Notes: generated by a model from the letters alone, not told the origin. A DNA stretch of 64,000 bases from CAYREV01 sp964423345 (GCA_964423345.1 CAYREV010000003.1:62001-126000); one strand, 5' to 3'; shown: positions 16,234-25,258, numbered from the stretch's first letter. Numbers and translations are program-made.

Positions 16234-17493
16234 ATGAATATTTTTACCATCATCATACTTGCGACCCTGGCGGTTGACTACCTCCTCAACCTGCTTGCGG
16301 ATATATACAATATCAAATCCCTTGACTCCGGTCTTCCGGAGGAGTTCTCGGATGTTCACGACCGGGAAAGCTACCGGCAATCACAGAAATACAGCCGGGT
16401 GAGGACCCGCTTCGGCATATTGGCCTCCACTTTTAACCTGATGGTTCTTCTTGTTTTCTGGTTTGCGGGGGGATTCAACCGGCTGGACGAGATCGTTCGG
16501 GGATGGGAGCTGGGCACGATCTGGACGGGCCTTGTTTATATTGGCATCCTTGTTCTTTTTAAAGCCATACTGTCGCTTCCCTTCAGTATGTATTCCACCT
16601 TCGTTATTGAAGAACGCTTCGGTTTTAATAAGACCACTCCGGGCACATTTGTGCTCGACCTGCTGAAGGGGCTGGGCCTTGGTGTGCTACTGGGAGGGCC
16701 GCTGCTGGCGGGTGTGCTCGCTTTTTTCACCTTTGTGGATTCCTATGCCTGGCTGTACGCTTGGGGCGCTGTAACGGCATTCCTGCTCTTTGTACAGTTT
16801 GTCGCCCCCACCTGGATCATGCCTTTATTTAACGAATTCGTACCGCTGGAGGATGGTGAGCTCCGGCAAAAAATTCGGGATTATGCCGACAAGGTGAATT
16901 TTGCCCTGGAGGGCATTTACGTGATGGACGGCTCGCGCCGATCCGGCAAATCCAACGCATTCTTTACCGGCTTCGGCAAAAACAAGCGCATCGCCCTTTA
17001 CGATACCCTGATGGAAAATCATACGGATGACGAACTGGTAGCGGTACTGGCTCATGAGATCGGCCATTACAAGAAGAAGCATATTATAAAAAACATGGCC
17101 GCGGGTATTTTACAGACGGGGGTGATGCTATTCCTGCTTTCGGTATTTCTGCATGCTCCCGGATTGTATGAGGCGTTCTACATGGATCAGTCGTCGGTTT
17201 ATGGGGGGCTTATTTTCTTCGGCCTGCTTTATGCGCCCATCGACATGATCCTTTCCCTTTTCATGCAGTCCCTGTCCCGCAAATATGAGTATGAAGCCGA
17301 CAGTTACGCCTCATCAACTTTCAGGCCGGAGCCCATGGTGCAGGCGCTGAAAAAACTGTCGAAGGATAACCTCTCCAACCTTACGCCCCATCCCTTTTAT
17401 GTCTTCCTCAACTATTCTCATCCCCCGGTATTGCAGCGTATCCGGGCAATACGAACGGATAACCGGGGTAAAAACAGTATGTATGGGACATAA
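16234..17493 (+). CDS. M48 family membrane metalloprotease (Ste24/CAAX protease 1-like)
   Basis: 419 residues with about six to seven hydrophobic segments. The zinc motif HEIGH is at H274/E275/H278 and the third ligand is probably E354 in YEYEADSYA, as in Ste24/HtpX-type M48 peptidases. These integral membrane enzymes cleave proteins at or in the membrane; the bacterial substrates of the Ste24-like branch are mostly unknown. The length and long N-terminal membrane part fit Ste24 better than HtpX (about 290 aa). Its last 11 bases overlap the start of the sigma factor gene, indicating coupled expression. Confidence 0.92.
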   Translation: MNIFTIIILATLAVDYLLNLLADIYNIKSLDSGLPEEFSDVHDRESYRQSQKYSRVRTRFGILASTFNLMVLLVFWFAGGFNRLDEIVRGWELGTIWTGLVYIGILVLFKAILSLPFSMYSTFVIEERFGFNKTTPGTFVLDLLKGLGLGVLLGGPLLAGVLAFFTFVDSYAWLYAWGAVTAFLLFVQFVAPTWIMPLFNEFVPLEDGELRQKIRDYADKVNFALEGIYVMDGSRRSGKSNAFFTGFGKNKRIALYDTLMENHTDDELVAVLAHEIGHYKKKHIIKNMAAGILQTGVMLFLLSVFLHAPGLYEAFYMDQSSVYGGLIFFGLLYAPIDMILSLFMQSLSRKYEYEADSYASSTFRPEPMVQALKKLSKDNLSNLTPHPFYVFLNYSHPPVLQRIRAIRTDNRGKNSMYGT

Positions 17494-18076
17494 GATAAAC
17501 ACCCGGCTTCTCTGGGAGAAATTCAGCGACCATATTCGGGCTTTTGTACGGTCGAGGGTCTCCGGCGAATCGGATGCCGAAGATGTGGTACAGGATATTT
17601 TTATACGTGTTCACCAGGGGCTGGACAGCTTGAAAAACGAAGACCGCCTGCAATCGTGGGTGTTCGGAATCACCCGCCGTGCCATTGCAGACTATTACCG
17701 GGCCAGGAACCGGCAGCCCGAAAAATCCGATTTGGGGGACGAAGGGGTTGAGCATACGGACATCATGAATATGGAGGATTTTGACGGCAGCCATGATGTT
17801 CATGAGGAGGTCCTCTCCTGGCTGGTACCCATGATCGATGAACTGCCCGAGAAATACAGCATCCCCCTGAAGATGGCTGACGTTGAGGGTAAAACCCAAC
17901 AGGAAGTAGCCGATGCGCTGGATCTTTCCCTTTCGGGAGCCAAGTCACGCGTTCAGAGGGGGCGCGAGAAGCTTGGGGAGGTGCTGGCGGCCTGCTGTGA
18001 GGTACAGTTTGGGGAGGAGGGCCGTGCAGTGGCTTTTCGGCGGCTGGAGGACGATCCCTGTGATTCCTGCGATTAA
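17483..18076 (+). CDS. sigZ: RNA polymerase sigma factor, ECF/SigZ type, with C-terminal cysteine cluster
   Basis: 197 residues from the ATG at 17483, which overlaps the M48 protease stop by 11 bp; an upstream in-frame start at 17399 lies deep inside that gene and is unlikely. Region 2 (about 10-75) has the DAEDVVQDIF core and a WVFGITRRAIADYYR stretch; region 4 (about 115-165) has the ELPEKYSIPL and TQQEVADALDLS helix-turn-helix. The tail beyond region 4 holds C171-C172 and C193-x2-C196, a possible thiol or soft-metal site. No anti-sigma gene is adjacent. The next gene downstream on the same strand is an ArsI-type lyase, so a role in the arsenical or metal response is suggested. SigZ naming rests on overall pattern and is less certain than the sigma call. 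Confidence 0.85.
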   Translation: MGHKINTRLLWEKFSDHIRAFVRSRVSGESDAEDVVQDIFIRVHQGLDSLKNEDRLQSWVFGITRRAIADYYRARNRQPEKSDLGDEGVEHTDIMNMEDFDGSHDVHEEVLSWLVPMIDELPEKYSIPLKMADVEGKTQQEVADALDLSLSGAKSRVQRGREKLGEVLAACCEVQFGEEGRAVAFRRLEDDPCDSCD

Positions 18077-18188
18077 CGTTTTGCCGCCCTTCCCTTTTTA
18101 GAATAAAATTAATTTTGCGTCTTTTTCGGCTTTTCTCCGACTACAGGGGTGAACACATACTCAGACACCAAAAATAAAGGAGAAAACC

Positions 18189-18587
18189 ATGAAACGATTA
18201 CATGTAATGCTGCAAGTCAACGACCTGGAAGAGTCCGTTCAATTTTATCGATCCCTCTTCGGTACCGATCCCACTACCCGAAAAGAGGATTATGCCAAGT
18301 GGATGCTTGAAGACCCGCGGGTCAACTTTTCCATAGCCGAGCGGGATGAATCCGCAGGCATTGAACACCTGGGCATTCAGGCCGAAAGCGAACAGGAGCT
18401 GGAAGAGATCCGCCAAAATATCGCCCGGGCCGATGAAAGACGGATTCGCAATGAGGGCGATACGGTCTGCTGCTACGCTCAATCCGACAAATCCTGGATA
18501 TCCGATCCCCAGGGAGTAGAGTGGGAGGCTTTTTACACCTACGGGGACAGTGAAGAGTACCGGGAGAAAGAGACGGCATGCTGCTGA
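18189..18587 (+). CDS. arsI: ArsI/CadI-family VOC protein (probable C-As lyase)
   Basis: 132 residues, one VOC domain pair. The block CCYAQSDKSW followed by DPQGVEWE is the hallmark of ArsI, the Fe(II)-dependent dioxygenase that splits the carbon-arsenic bond of trivalent organoarsenicals. Likely iron ligands are H5, H60 and E113; C94-C95 is the vicinal pair that holds the arsenical in known ArsI. An extra CC pair ends the protein. A good Shine-Dalgarno sequence (AAAGGAG, 18177-18183) precedes the ATG by 5 bp, uncommon in this window. It follows the cysteine-tailed sigma factor by 112 bp and is closed by a strong terminator. No arsR, arsB or arsM is visible here. Confidence 0.85.
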   Translation: MKRLHVMLQVNDLEESVQFYRSLFGTDPTTRKEDYAKWMLEDPRVNFSIAERDESAGIEHLGIQAESEQELEEIRQNIARADERRIRNEGDTVCCYAQSDKSWISDPQGVEWEAFYTYGDSEEYREKETACC

Positions 18588-18591
18588 TGCA

Positions 18592-18635
18592 GCCCGGCGT
18601 TAAGGTCCGGCGAATTGGCCGCCGGGCCTTTTTTT
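18592..18635 (+). terminator. Rho-independent terminator after arsI
   Basis: GCCCGGCG (18592-18599) pairs with CGCCGGGC (18620-18627), an 8-bp GC-rich stem with a 20-nt loop, followed by C and seven T (18629-18635). It lies 4 bp after the arsI stop. Confidence 0.88.
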
Positions 18636-18692
18636 ATTATTTGAACAATCTTTACGACCTTCAATGAAACAATAACCTCCCGCAGAGTTCCG

Positions 18693-18704
18693 TGTCTTAA
18701 GACA
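18693..18704. promoter_or_regulatory. 12-bp palindrome upstream of the Cys/Met PLP gene
   Basis: TGTCTTAAGACA is a perfect palindrome 34 bp upstream of the preferred ATG at 18739. It could be an operator for a homodimeric regulator. A chance occurrence is possible, since I cannot count how often 12-mers of this kind occur. Confidence 0.35.
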
Positions 18705-18738
18705 TGTGGATTACTGCGTGAAACCTAAAGCATCCTCT

Positions 18739-19857
18739 ATGCGTTTCGAAACCAAAGCCATCCATGCCGGCCTAGATACCCTGAACGATTCTAAAGCCAT
18801 TGTCCCCCCTCTGACCTCCAGCACTATTTTTGAGCTGGACAAGGAGGGATACAGCGAGGGCGACCTCAACTATACCCGTGCCCAGAATCCCAACCGGGCT
18901 CAACTGGAAAGCCTGTTGGCCAGCCTTGAGGGAGGGGCTGCCAGTGCCGCCTTCTCTTCAGGAGTGGCGGCCACCACGGCGGTGTTTCAGGCCCTGAAGC
19001 CGGGCGACCACGTGCTGTTGCCCGACGATGTGTACCATGGTACCCGGAAGTTGCTGAAAAAACTGTTGGAACCCTGGGGGCTGGAAGTGGATCCTGTCAA
19101 TATGACCGATCCGGCCAATGTCGAGCATGCCCTCCGGAAGAATACCCGCCTTGTCTGGATAGAGACCCCCTCCAATCCCATGTTTCAGATTACCGATATC
19201 GAAGAGGTCGTCAACCGGGCCGGCCGTGATGACATCAATATTTGTGTGGACAACACCTGGCCTTCGCCGGTCAACCAGCTTCCGCTGGAGCTGGGTGCCG
19301 ACCTGGTGGTTCACTCTACGACCAAGTATCTGGGCGGCCACAGCGATATACTGGGCGGCGCGGTGATAGGCCGATCGGAAAAAGGGCTTTTCTCCCGAAT
19401 ACGGGAAATACAGCAGATGGCCGGGGCGGTTCCCTCGCCCCGCGACTGTTGGCTGCTGTGCCGCAGTATACGTACGCTGCCCTACCGCGTGAGGGGGCAT
19501 AATGAAAACGCCGCCCACCTGGCCCGCTTTCTTCAAAACCACCCCAAGGTGGAAAAAGTCTACTACCCCGGGCTTGCCACGCATGCCGGCCATGAGGTGG
19601 CAGAAAAGCAGATGAGTGGTTTCGGAGGCATGATCTCCTTCCTGGTTAAGGGAGGGCGGGAAGCGGCCATACAGGCAGTGGCCAACTCCAGGCTGATCAA
19701 GCGGGCCACCAGCCTGGGGGGCGTGGAAAGCACCTGGGAGCACCGCCGCAGCAGCGAGGGTGAGGAGTCATCCACCCCCGAGAACCTGATTCGCATCAGT
19801 GTGGGGCTTGAACATCCGGACGACCTTATGGAGGACCTCGACCGGGCCCTGGGCTGA
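18739..19857 (+). CDS. Cys/Met-metabolism PLP-dependent enzyme (cystathionine gamma-synthase/lyase family)
   Basis: 372 residues from the ATG at 18739 (RFETKAIHAGLD, the usual family N-terminus); a GTG at 18706 would add 11 unconserved residues. Fold type I PLP enzyme: YTRAQNPNR near residue 56, a PLP-phosphate SGVAATTA loop, and HSTTKYLGGHSD with the Schiff-base lysine. Family members carry out gamma-replacement, gamma-elimination or beta-elimination on cystathionine, O-acylhomoserine or methionine, and the exact reaction cannot be read from sequence. It is soluble and forms tetramers in known relatives. It is not obviously in an operon; fabF follows 112 bp later. Confidence 0.88.
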   Translation: MRFETKAIHAGLDTLNDSKAIVPPLTSSTIFELDKEGYSEGDLNYTRAQNPNRAQLESLLASLEGGAASAAFSSGVAATTAVFQALKPGDHVLLPDDVYHGTRKLLKKLLEPWGLEVDPVNMTDPANVEHALRKNTRLVWIETPSNPMFQITDIEEVVNRAGRDDINICVDNTWPSPVNQLPLELGADLVVHSTTKYLGGHSDILGGAVIGRSEKGLFSRIREIQQMAGAVPSPRDCWLLCRSIRTLPYRVRGHNENAAHLARFLQNHPKVEKVYYPGLATHAGHEVAEKQMSGFGGMISFLVKGGREAAIQAVANSRLIKRATSLGGVESTWEHRRSSEGEESSTPENLIRISVGLEHPDDLMEDLDRALG

Positions 19858-19969
19858 ACGTTTATTTGGTAAGAGTACGCCCCTGTATTCCATCCGGAAT
19901 TAGGGCAGATAATGTCCCTAAATCAGTGTATGTTGTGCCACTCTCGATAATGACAAAATAATTATATTC

Positions 19970-21217
19970 ATGGAACCGAAGCGAGTTGTAGTTACAGGAC
20001 TGGGAGCCTTATCTCCCCTTGGAAATTCAGTGGAAGATTTTTGGGAAGCGTCAAAAAAAGGGGTCAGCGGTGCCGGACGCATCACCCATTTCGACCCTTC
20101 ACAATTCAGGACCCATTTTGCCTGTGAGCTTGATAATTTTGAGGCGGGCGACTACCTGGAGCATAATGAAGTGCGCCGGACCGATCCTTTCACACAATAT
20201 GCGCTGGTCTCCACCCGGGAGGCGGTAGAGGATTCCGGACTGGATTTCGAAGCCATGGATCCCTTTGATGCCGGCGTGATTTGGGGCAGCGGACAGGGAG
20301 GGATGTATACTTTTGAAGAGGAGGTAAAAGACTATGCGGAAAGGGACTACAACCCCCGGTTCAACCCTTTCTTTGTTCCCAAGCTAATTATCAATATGGC
20401 CCCGGGATTGATTTCCATGAAATACGGGCTTATGGGCATCAACTATGCTACCGTATCGGCTTGTGCCACCTCCAACACGGCAATTATGGATGCTTTGAAC
20501 TATATCCGCTGGGGCAAGGCCAAGGTGATGATAACCGGCGGCTCGGAATCCGGTATCACCGAAGCGTCCTTCGGTGGCTTTTCATCCATGCGGGCCATGT
20601 CTACAAGAAATGATGATCCCGAACACGCCTCCCGGCCATTCGATACCGACCGGGACGGCTTCGTGATGGGAGAGGGTTCGGCTACCCTGGTCCTGGAAGA
20701 GTACGAACATGCCAAAGAGCGGGGGGCGAATATCTATGCCGAAGTGGCCGGAGCTGCCATGACGGCCGACGCCTACCATATGACTGCTACACATCCGGAG
20801 GGGAAGGGGGCATCGGCGGCCATGAAACGGGCGCTGGAGGATGGGGGACTGAATCCGGAGGAGGTCGACTACTTAAATGTACATGCCACCTCCACGCCGG
20901 TCGGGGATATAAGCGAAGTGAAAGCCATAGCCGATGTTTTCGGGGAAAATCCGGAAAATCTTCATATAAGCGCGACCAAATCCATGACCGGCCACCTGCT
21001 GGGAGCAGCCGGCGCCATAGAAGCCATAGCCGGTATCAAGGCCATTGGAGAAGGGGTGATACCTCCCACTATAAATACCGAAAACCTCGATCCGGAAATA
21101 CCCTCCGGGCTGAATATTGTCCTGGGAGAGGCCGTGGAACGTAATGTGGAAGTGGTGATGAACAACACCTTCGGTTTTGGCGGCCACAACGGCATTGTAG
21201 TCTTCAAAAAAGTATAA
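19970..21217 (+). CDS. fabF: Beta-ketoacyl-ACP synthase II
   Basis: 415 residues, the standard KAS II length. It condenses malonyl-ACP with acyl-ACP in fatty-acid elongation in the cytosol. The catalytic triad is C165 (SACATSN), H305 (NVHATSTPVGD) and H342 (SMTGHLLGAAGA), nearly identical in position to E. coli FabF. A C-terminal NNTFGFGGHN motif is present. The usual acpP partner gene is not beside it here. The ATG at 19970 gives the normal N-terminus (RRVVVTGLGALSPLG-like). Confidence 0.95.
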   Translation: MEPKRVVVTGLGALSPLGNSVEDFWEASKKGVSGAGRITHFDPSQFRTHFACELDNFEAGDYLEHNEVRRTDPFTQYALVSTREAVEDSGLDFEAMDPFDAGVIWGSGQGGMYTFEEEVKDYAERDYNPRFNPFFVPKLIINMAPGLISMKYGLMGINYATVSACATSNTAIMDALNYIRWGKAKVMITGGSESGITEASFGGFSSMRAMSTRNDDPEHASRPFDTDRDGFVMGEGSATLVLEEYEHAKERGANIYAEVAGAAMTADAYHMTATHPEGKGASAAMKRALEDGGLNPEEVDYLNVHATSTPVGDISEVKAIADVFGENPENLHISATKSMTGHLLGAAGAIEAIAGIKAIGEGVIPPTINTENLDPEIPSGLNIVLGEAVERNVEVVMNNTFGFGGHNGIVVFKKV

Positions 21218-21347
21218 GCCCACTCCCGGTTGGGATGGGCCCGGCAAAAAAGAGGATCTGTGCGGGAATGAACGCTATGCATCCGGATTATCGTTGGGTC
21301 TGGCAGGTAATTTGCCTTAAACCTGCGGAGGTTTAATATTAGCGTAT

Positions 21348-21680
21348 ATGTCTAAAACGGTATTTTACATAAAGCTGGTCCACTCCTTTCTGTTCTTACT
21401 CATCGGTATAAGTACCATCTATGTGTTCTTTGCCGCAGTGTTCGATCACATTACCCCCTTGGTCTGGGTAGCGTTCGGTGTGGCAATCACCGAATTGCTG
21501 GTACTGGTTGTAAATGACTGGCGATGTCCCCTGACCGACCTGGCCGAAAGGAAAGGAGCGGAGGTGGGCTCGGTAGCCGACCTGTTTCTGCCGGAGTGGC
21601 TTTCTGAAAGACTGTTTCCCCTGTTTGGGGTTGTATTCTTTATAACATGCATTTTGCTTGGATGGCGCCTGTTTGTGTAA
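21348..21680 (+). CDS. Small membrane protein with WRCPLT motif (DUF2784-like)
   Basis: 110 residues with three or four hydrophobic segments (about 8-30, 36-53 and 85-108). The NDWRCPLTDLAE stretch resembles the W-x-CPLT motif of DUF2784 membrane proteins, but the similarity is short and I cannot confirm family membership. No function is known. It stands alone between fabF and the E2 gene with gaps of 130 and 191 bp. Confidence 0.7.
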   Translation: MSKTVFYIKLVHSFLFLLIGISTIYVFFAAVFDHITPLVWVAFGVAITELLVLVVNDWRCPLTDLAERKGAEVGSVADLFLPEWLSERLFPLFGVVFFITCILLGWRLFV

Positions 21681-21871
21681 CAGGCTGGCCGGCAGCGGAA
21701 AAGAGAGAAATGGATGGATCTGAAACAGGCAATGGCATGCTTTCAGGCTATGGCTCTGGAGGCGCTATTCATTTTGATCTAATATCATTTTTAGTGATCT
21801 TTAGGGGCAGATTTTACCACCTGTAAAAAGCTTTTTTGAAACTTTATTAATGATCTAACACATATCCCAAA

Positions 21872-23626
21872 ATGGCCAGAGTAGAAGTAGAAATGCCCCA
21901 GATGGGCGAATCGGTAATGGAAGGCACCGTCATCGAATGGAGTAAGAGCGTCGGTGATGAAGTGGAAGAAGATGAAACACTGCTGGAAATAGCTACCGAC
22001 AAGGTAGATACGGAAGTACCCTCCCCACAGGCCGGCAAACTGGTTGAGATCCTGGCCGAAGAGGGAGAGACGGTTGAAGTGGGTCAGGCTATCTGTGTCA
22101 TTGAAACCGATGCCGAGGCTGAAGATACCGGTGGAGGGGGTGACAGTGCGGACAAAAAGGAAACGGAGGCGCCGGAGGAAGAGCCGGAAGAGGAGGAAAA
22201 GCAGGACGGGGCGCCGGCTGAGGCGGAAAAGGAAGAGGAAGATGCAGAAGAGGGCGAGCGCATCGAGGTGCAGATGCCGAAGATGGGCGAATCGGTAATG
22301 GAAGGCACCGTCATCGAATGGACGAAGAGTGTGGGCGATGAAGTGGAAGAAGATGAAACCCTTCTGGAGATCTCCACCGACAAGGTGGATACGGAAGTGC
22401 CCTCCCCCCAGGCCGGAACCCTGGTTGAGATACTGGTCGAAGAGGGAGAAACCGTTGAAGTCGGACAGACTATTGCCATTATTGCAACCGGCAAGGCCGC
22501 AGCTTCCGGCAATGGCCGGCCGAAAAAGGCACCGTCGAAAAAGAAGGAAAAAGAGGAAGCTACAGAGAAGAAAAAACAAGAGGAGCCGGCCGCGGTTGCT
22601 TCAAACGGGGCTCCTTCAGAAGGAACGGAGCCGCAGCGCATTGGCAGTGACGGCCGTTTTTATTCCCCCCTGGTACGCTCTATAGCCAAAGAAGAGGGCA
22701 TAACACAGGAAGAGCTGGAAAGCATTGAAGGGTCGGGACAGGGAGGACGTGTATCGAAACAGGATATACTGGGCTATCTCGAAGATCGAAAAACAGCTGA
22801 GAAAGAGCCGGCCCCCAAAGCAAAGGCTCCCACGAAGACAGAAGCGGCCAAGCAGGAGGATGCCATCAAGGCCGGGCAGCTTAATGTGGAACGGCCATCC
22901 GAAGATGTGGAGATCATCAAGATGGACCGCATGCGCAAGATGATTGCGGACCATATGGTGAATTCCAAACAAACATCTGCGCATGTCACGACCTTCGCAG
23001 AAGTGGATGTAACAAATCTTGTCCGCTGGCGGGAAGCCAACAAGAAGAAATTCCAGGAGAGGTCGGGAACCAAGCTGACCTACACCCCGCTTTTTATTGA
23101 GCAGATCATACAGGCTATACGTGAATTCCCCCTGATTAACAGCTCTGTTAATATGGAGGAAGGCGAAATTATTGTAAAACGTGATATCAATTTCGGACTG
23201 GCTGTCGCCCTGGGCGAAGGAGGCGAGGGCGGACTGATCGTGCCTGTCATCAAAAATGCCCAGGAGAAAAACCTGGTGGGGCTTGCAGAAGAGGTATCCG
23301 ACCTGGCTATAAAAGCCCGAAACAAGAATCTGAGTCCCGACGACCTTGTAGGGGGTACGATCACCCTGACCAACTACGGCAGTGTGGGCAACCTGATGGG
23401 AACTCCTATCATCAACCAGCCCCAGGTGGCGATCATCGGTACCGGCGCGATTGAAAAGAGGCCGGTGGTTATGGAAACCGACCAGGGCGACGTGATAGGT
23501 ATCCGCCATATGATGTACCTCTCAATGAGTTACGACCACCGTATTATCGACGGGGCGCACGGCGGTGCTTTCCTGAACCGAATTAAGGAGCTTCTGGAAG
23601 ATTTTGATACCGACAGGGCCGTTTAA
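21872..23626 (+). CDS. 2-oxo acid dehydrogenase E2 component (dihydrolipoamide acyltransferase), two lipoyl domains
   Basis: 584 residues: lipoyl domain 1 (about 1-78, lipoyl Lys K44 in ATDKVDTE), an acidic EEE/K linker, lipoyl domain 2 (about 129-206, K171 in STDKVDTE), a second K/E-rich linker, the peripheral-subunit-binding domain (about 264-303, YSPLVRSIAKEEG) and the catalytic core ending in SYDHRIIDG (H556, D560). It transfers acyl groups to CoA in the pyruvate, 2-oxoglutarate or branched-chain complex. The HRIIDGAHGGAFL ending suggests the branched-chain/2-oxoglutarate type rather than PDH. E1 and E3 genes are not adjacent. The two lipoyl-coding regions share a 41-nt identical stretch. 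Confidence 0.92.
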   Translation: MARVEVEMPQMGESVMEGTVIEWSKSVGDEVEEDETLLEIATDKVDTEVPSPQAGKLVEILAEEGETVEVGQAICVIETDAEAEDTGGGGDSADKKETEAPEEEPEEEEKQDGAPAEAEKEEEDAEEGERIEVQMPKMGESVMEGTVIEWTKSVGDEVEEDETLLEISTDKVDTEVPSPQAGTLVEILVEEGETVEVGQTIAIIATGKAAASGNGRPKKAPSKKKEKEEATEKKKQEEPAAVASNGAPSEGTEPQRIGSDGRFYSPLVRSIAKEEGITQEELESIEGSGQGGRVSKQDILGYLEDRKTAEKEPAPKAKAPTKTEAAKQEDAIKAGQLNVERPSEDVEIIKMDRMRKMIADHMVNSKQTSAHVTTFAEVDVTNLVRWREANKKKFQERSGTKLTYTPLFIEQIIQAIREFPLINSSVNMEEGEIIVKRDINFGLAVALGEGGEGGLIVPVIKNAQEKNLVGLAEEVSDLAIKARNKNLSPDDLVGGTITLTNYGSVGNLMGTPIINQPQVAIIGTGAIEKRPVVMETDQGDVIGIRHMMYLSMSYDHRIIDGAHGGAFLNRIKELLEDFDTDRAV

Positions 23627-23777
23627 CCGTATACATCCGGATAAAACGGAACTGACGAATTTTCACTGCTGGGATTCACAACGGAAAGAATGTATTAATA
23701 AACTGCCAATCCGTTTAATCCGTGATCCAAATAAATCGGCGGCATGAATATTCGTGCCGCTATTTTTCTGTGCGTGT

Positions 23778-24626
23778 ATGAAAGCGATAGAAACAATTGA
23801 AGGTATTCGGGAAAAGGTTTCTTCCCTGAAAAAGAGCGGCAATACGGTAGGCTTTGTGCCTACCATGGGAGCCCTGCACGAAGGCCACCTTTCCCTGATT
23901 CGCCTGGCTCTGGAGAAGGCCGACGAAGTGCTTGTATCCATATATGTAAATCCCGAGCAGTTTTCACCGGATGAGGACTTCAAGGATTATCCGCGACAGC
24001 TGGAGGAGGATATAAAAAAATGCGAGGACCTGGGAGTGGCTGCCGTCTTTTCGCCCACCGATGAAATCATGTACGGCCGGGAAAAATACCTGAGTATTGA
24101 GATAGAAGAGCTAAACAGGCATATGGACGGAGGCTCGCGCCCCGGTTTTTTTGAAGGCATACTGCTGGTGGTGAACAAGCTGTTCAATATTATCCAGCCG
24201 GATCTGGCGGTATTCGGCCAGAAGGATATTCAGCAGTTCAGGATTCTGCAACAGATGGTCCGCGAGTTCAACCACGACGTTGAGCTGGTTATGGGGCCCA
24301 TCATCAGGGCTAACGACGGACTGGCCCTCAGCAGCCGAAACGCCTATTTGGACGAGGAGGAGCGCAAGACGGCCCCGGGGCTGTACCGGGCGCTGAGGTT
24401 CCTGAGGGAAAATATCGAGGGCGGAGTGAAAAAGCTGGATCTGTTGTTAAGCCACCAGGCAGATGAATTGGAAGCAAAAGGTTTTGAAATTGATTATCTT
24501 AACCTGTTTTCATTTGACAAAATGGCGCCTGTAGAGGAGCTGCGGGAGGATACAAAATATATTCTTGCCGGGGCGGTTTATGTAGGTGATACGCGCCTGA
24601 TCGACAACATGATAATTGAATTGTAA
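23778..24626 (+). CDS. panC: Pantoate--beta-alanine ligase
   Basis: 282 residues from the ATG at 23778; a GTG eight codons upstream gives an unconserved leader. It joins pantoate and beta-alanine using ATP through a pantoyl-adenylate, the last step of pantothenate synthesis. Landmarks are the HIGH-type PTMGALHEGHLS motif (about 33-44), FGQKDIQQ and the KMSKS-type region LSSRNAYL. It is followed 8 bp later by panD, so the two genes are almost surely co-transcribed. panB is not in the window. Confidence 0.96.
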   Translation: MKAIETIEGIREKVSSLKKSGNTVGFVPTMGALHEGHLSLIRLALEKADEVLVSIYVNPEQFSPDEDFKDYPRQLEEDIKKCEDLGVAAVFSPTDEIMYGREKYLSIEIEELNRHMDGGSRPGFFEGILLVVNKLFNIIQPDLAVFGQKDIQQFRILQQMVREFNHDVELVMGPIIRANDGLALSSRNAYLDEEERKTAPGLYRALRFLRENIEGGVKKLDLLLSHQADELEAKGFEIDYLNLFSFDKMAPVEELREDTKYILAGAVYVGDTRLIDNMIIEL

Positions 24627-24634
24627 AGGCATTT

Positions 24635-25066
24635 ATGAAAGTAACGATGTTTAAATCCAAGCTGCACCAGATGAAGGTTACCGAATCCAACCTTCATTAT
24701 GAGGGCAGTATCACCATCGACCGGGAACTGCTGGACCAAGCGGGCATCCTTCCCTATGAAAAAGTGCAGGTGCTGAATATCACCAACGGTTCACGGATTG
24801 AAACCTATACCATACCGGGCGATGCCGGCTCAAGGGTTTGTTGCCTTAACGGGGCCGCCGCACGGCTGACGCAGGTAGGCGACCGGATCATTGTGATCGC
24901 CTATGCCGAGATGACTCCCGAAGAGGCCAAAGGGCACAAGCCGCGGGTAGTCATCGTAGACGAAAACAATGAGCCCAAAACCATCGTGGATGAAACCGAG
25001 TACGCCACGAAGTATGATATGGAAAGCGGTCTGCTTGACAACTCGGTGGTAGCCGAAGACGAGTAG
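24635..25066 (+). CDS. panD: Aspartate 1-decarboxylase
   Basis: 143 residues. The proenzyme self-cleaves between G24 and S25 (YEGSITID), the serine becoming the catalytic pyruvoyl group; the product makes beta-alanine from aspartate for PanC. K9 (SKLHQ), Y58-like (RIETYTI) and the NGAAAR motif of the active site are present. The C-terminal 20 or so acidic residues (SGLLDNSVVAEDE) extend slightly beyond the usual 126-aa E. coli form. Translation could also begin at M5, but the panC stop-to-ATG spacing of 8 bp fits the first Met. Confidence 0.96.
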   Translation: MKVTMFKSKLHQMKVTESNLHYEGSITIDRELLDQAGILPYEKVQVLNITNGSRIETYTIPGDAGSRVCCLNGAAARLTQVGDRIIVIAYAEMTPEEAKGHKPRVVIVDENNEPKTIVDETEYATKYDMESGLLDNSVVAEDE

Positions 25067-25258
25067 CGCCTGGCGGAATTTTTAGACCGCAATCGGCCCG
25101 TTCTTTACGGCGGTTTACGATCGGCGCATTGACTGCGAGCTGTAAGTCCCGGATTCGGGTGATGGGGGGCCATAATCGGTTGTTGGATTATAGGTGAAAG
25201 TTTGTACCTTTTACCCGTTTCATTGGCATTCCAACCGATTTAATTTCAATCTTATTTC

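Noticed and set aside
21218..21242. Hairpin after fabF as a terminator
   Set aside because: The stem has a bulge and no T-run follows on the plus strand.
22616..23509. Antisense open frame of about 297 codons inside the E2 gene
   Set aside because: Fully antisense to conserved E2 domains; no family features.
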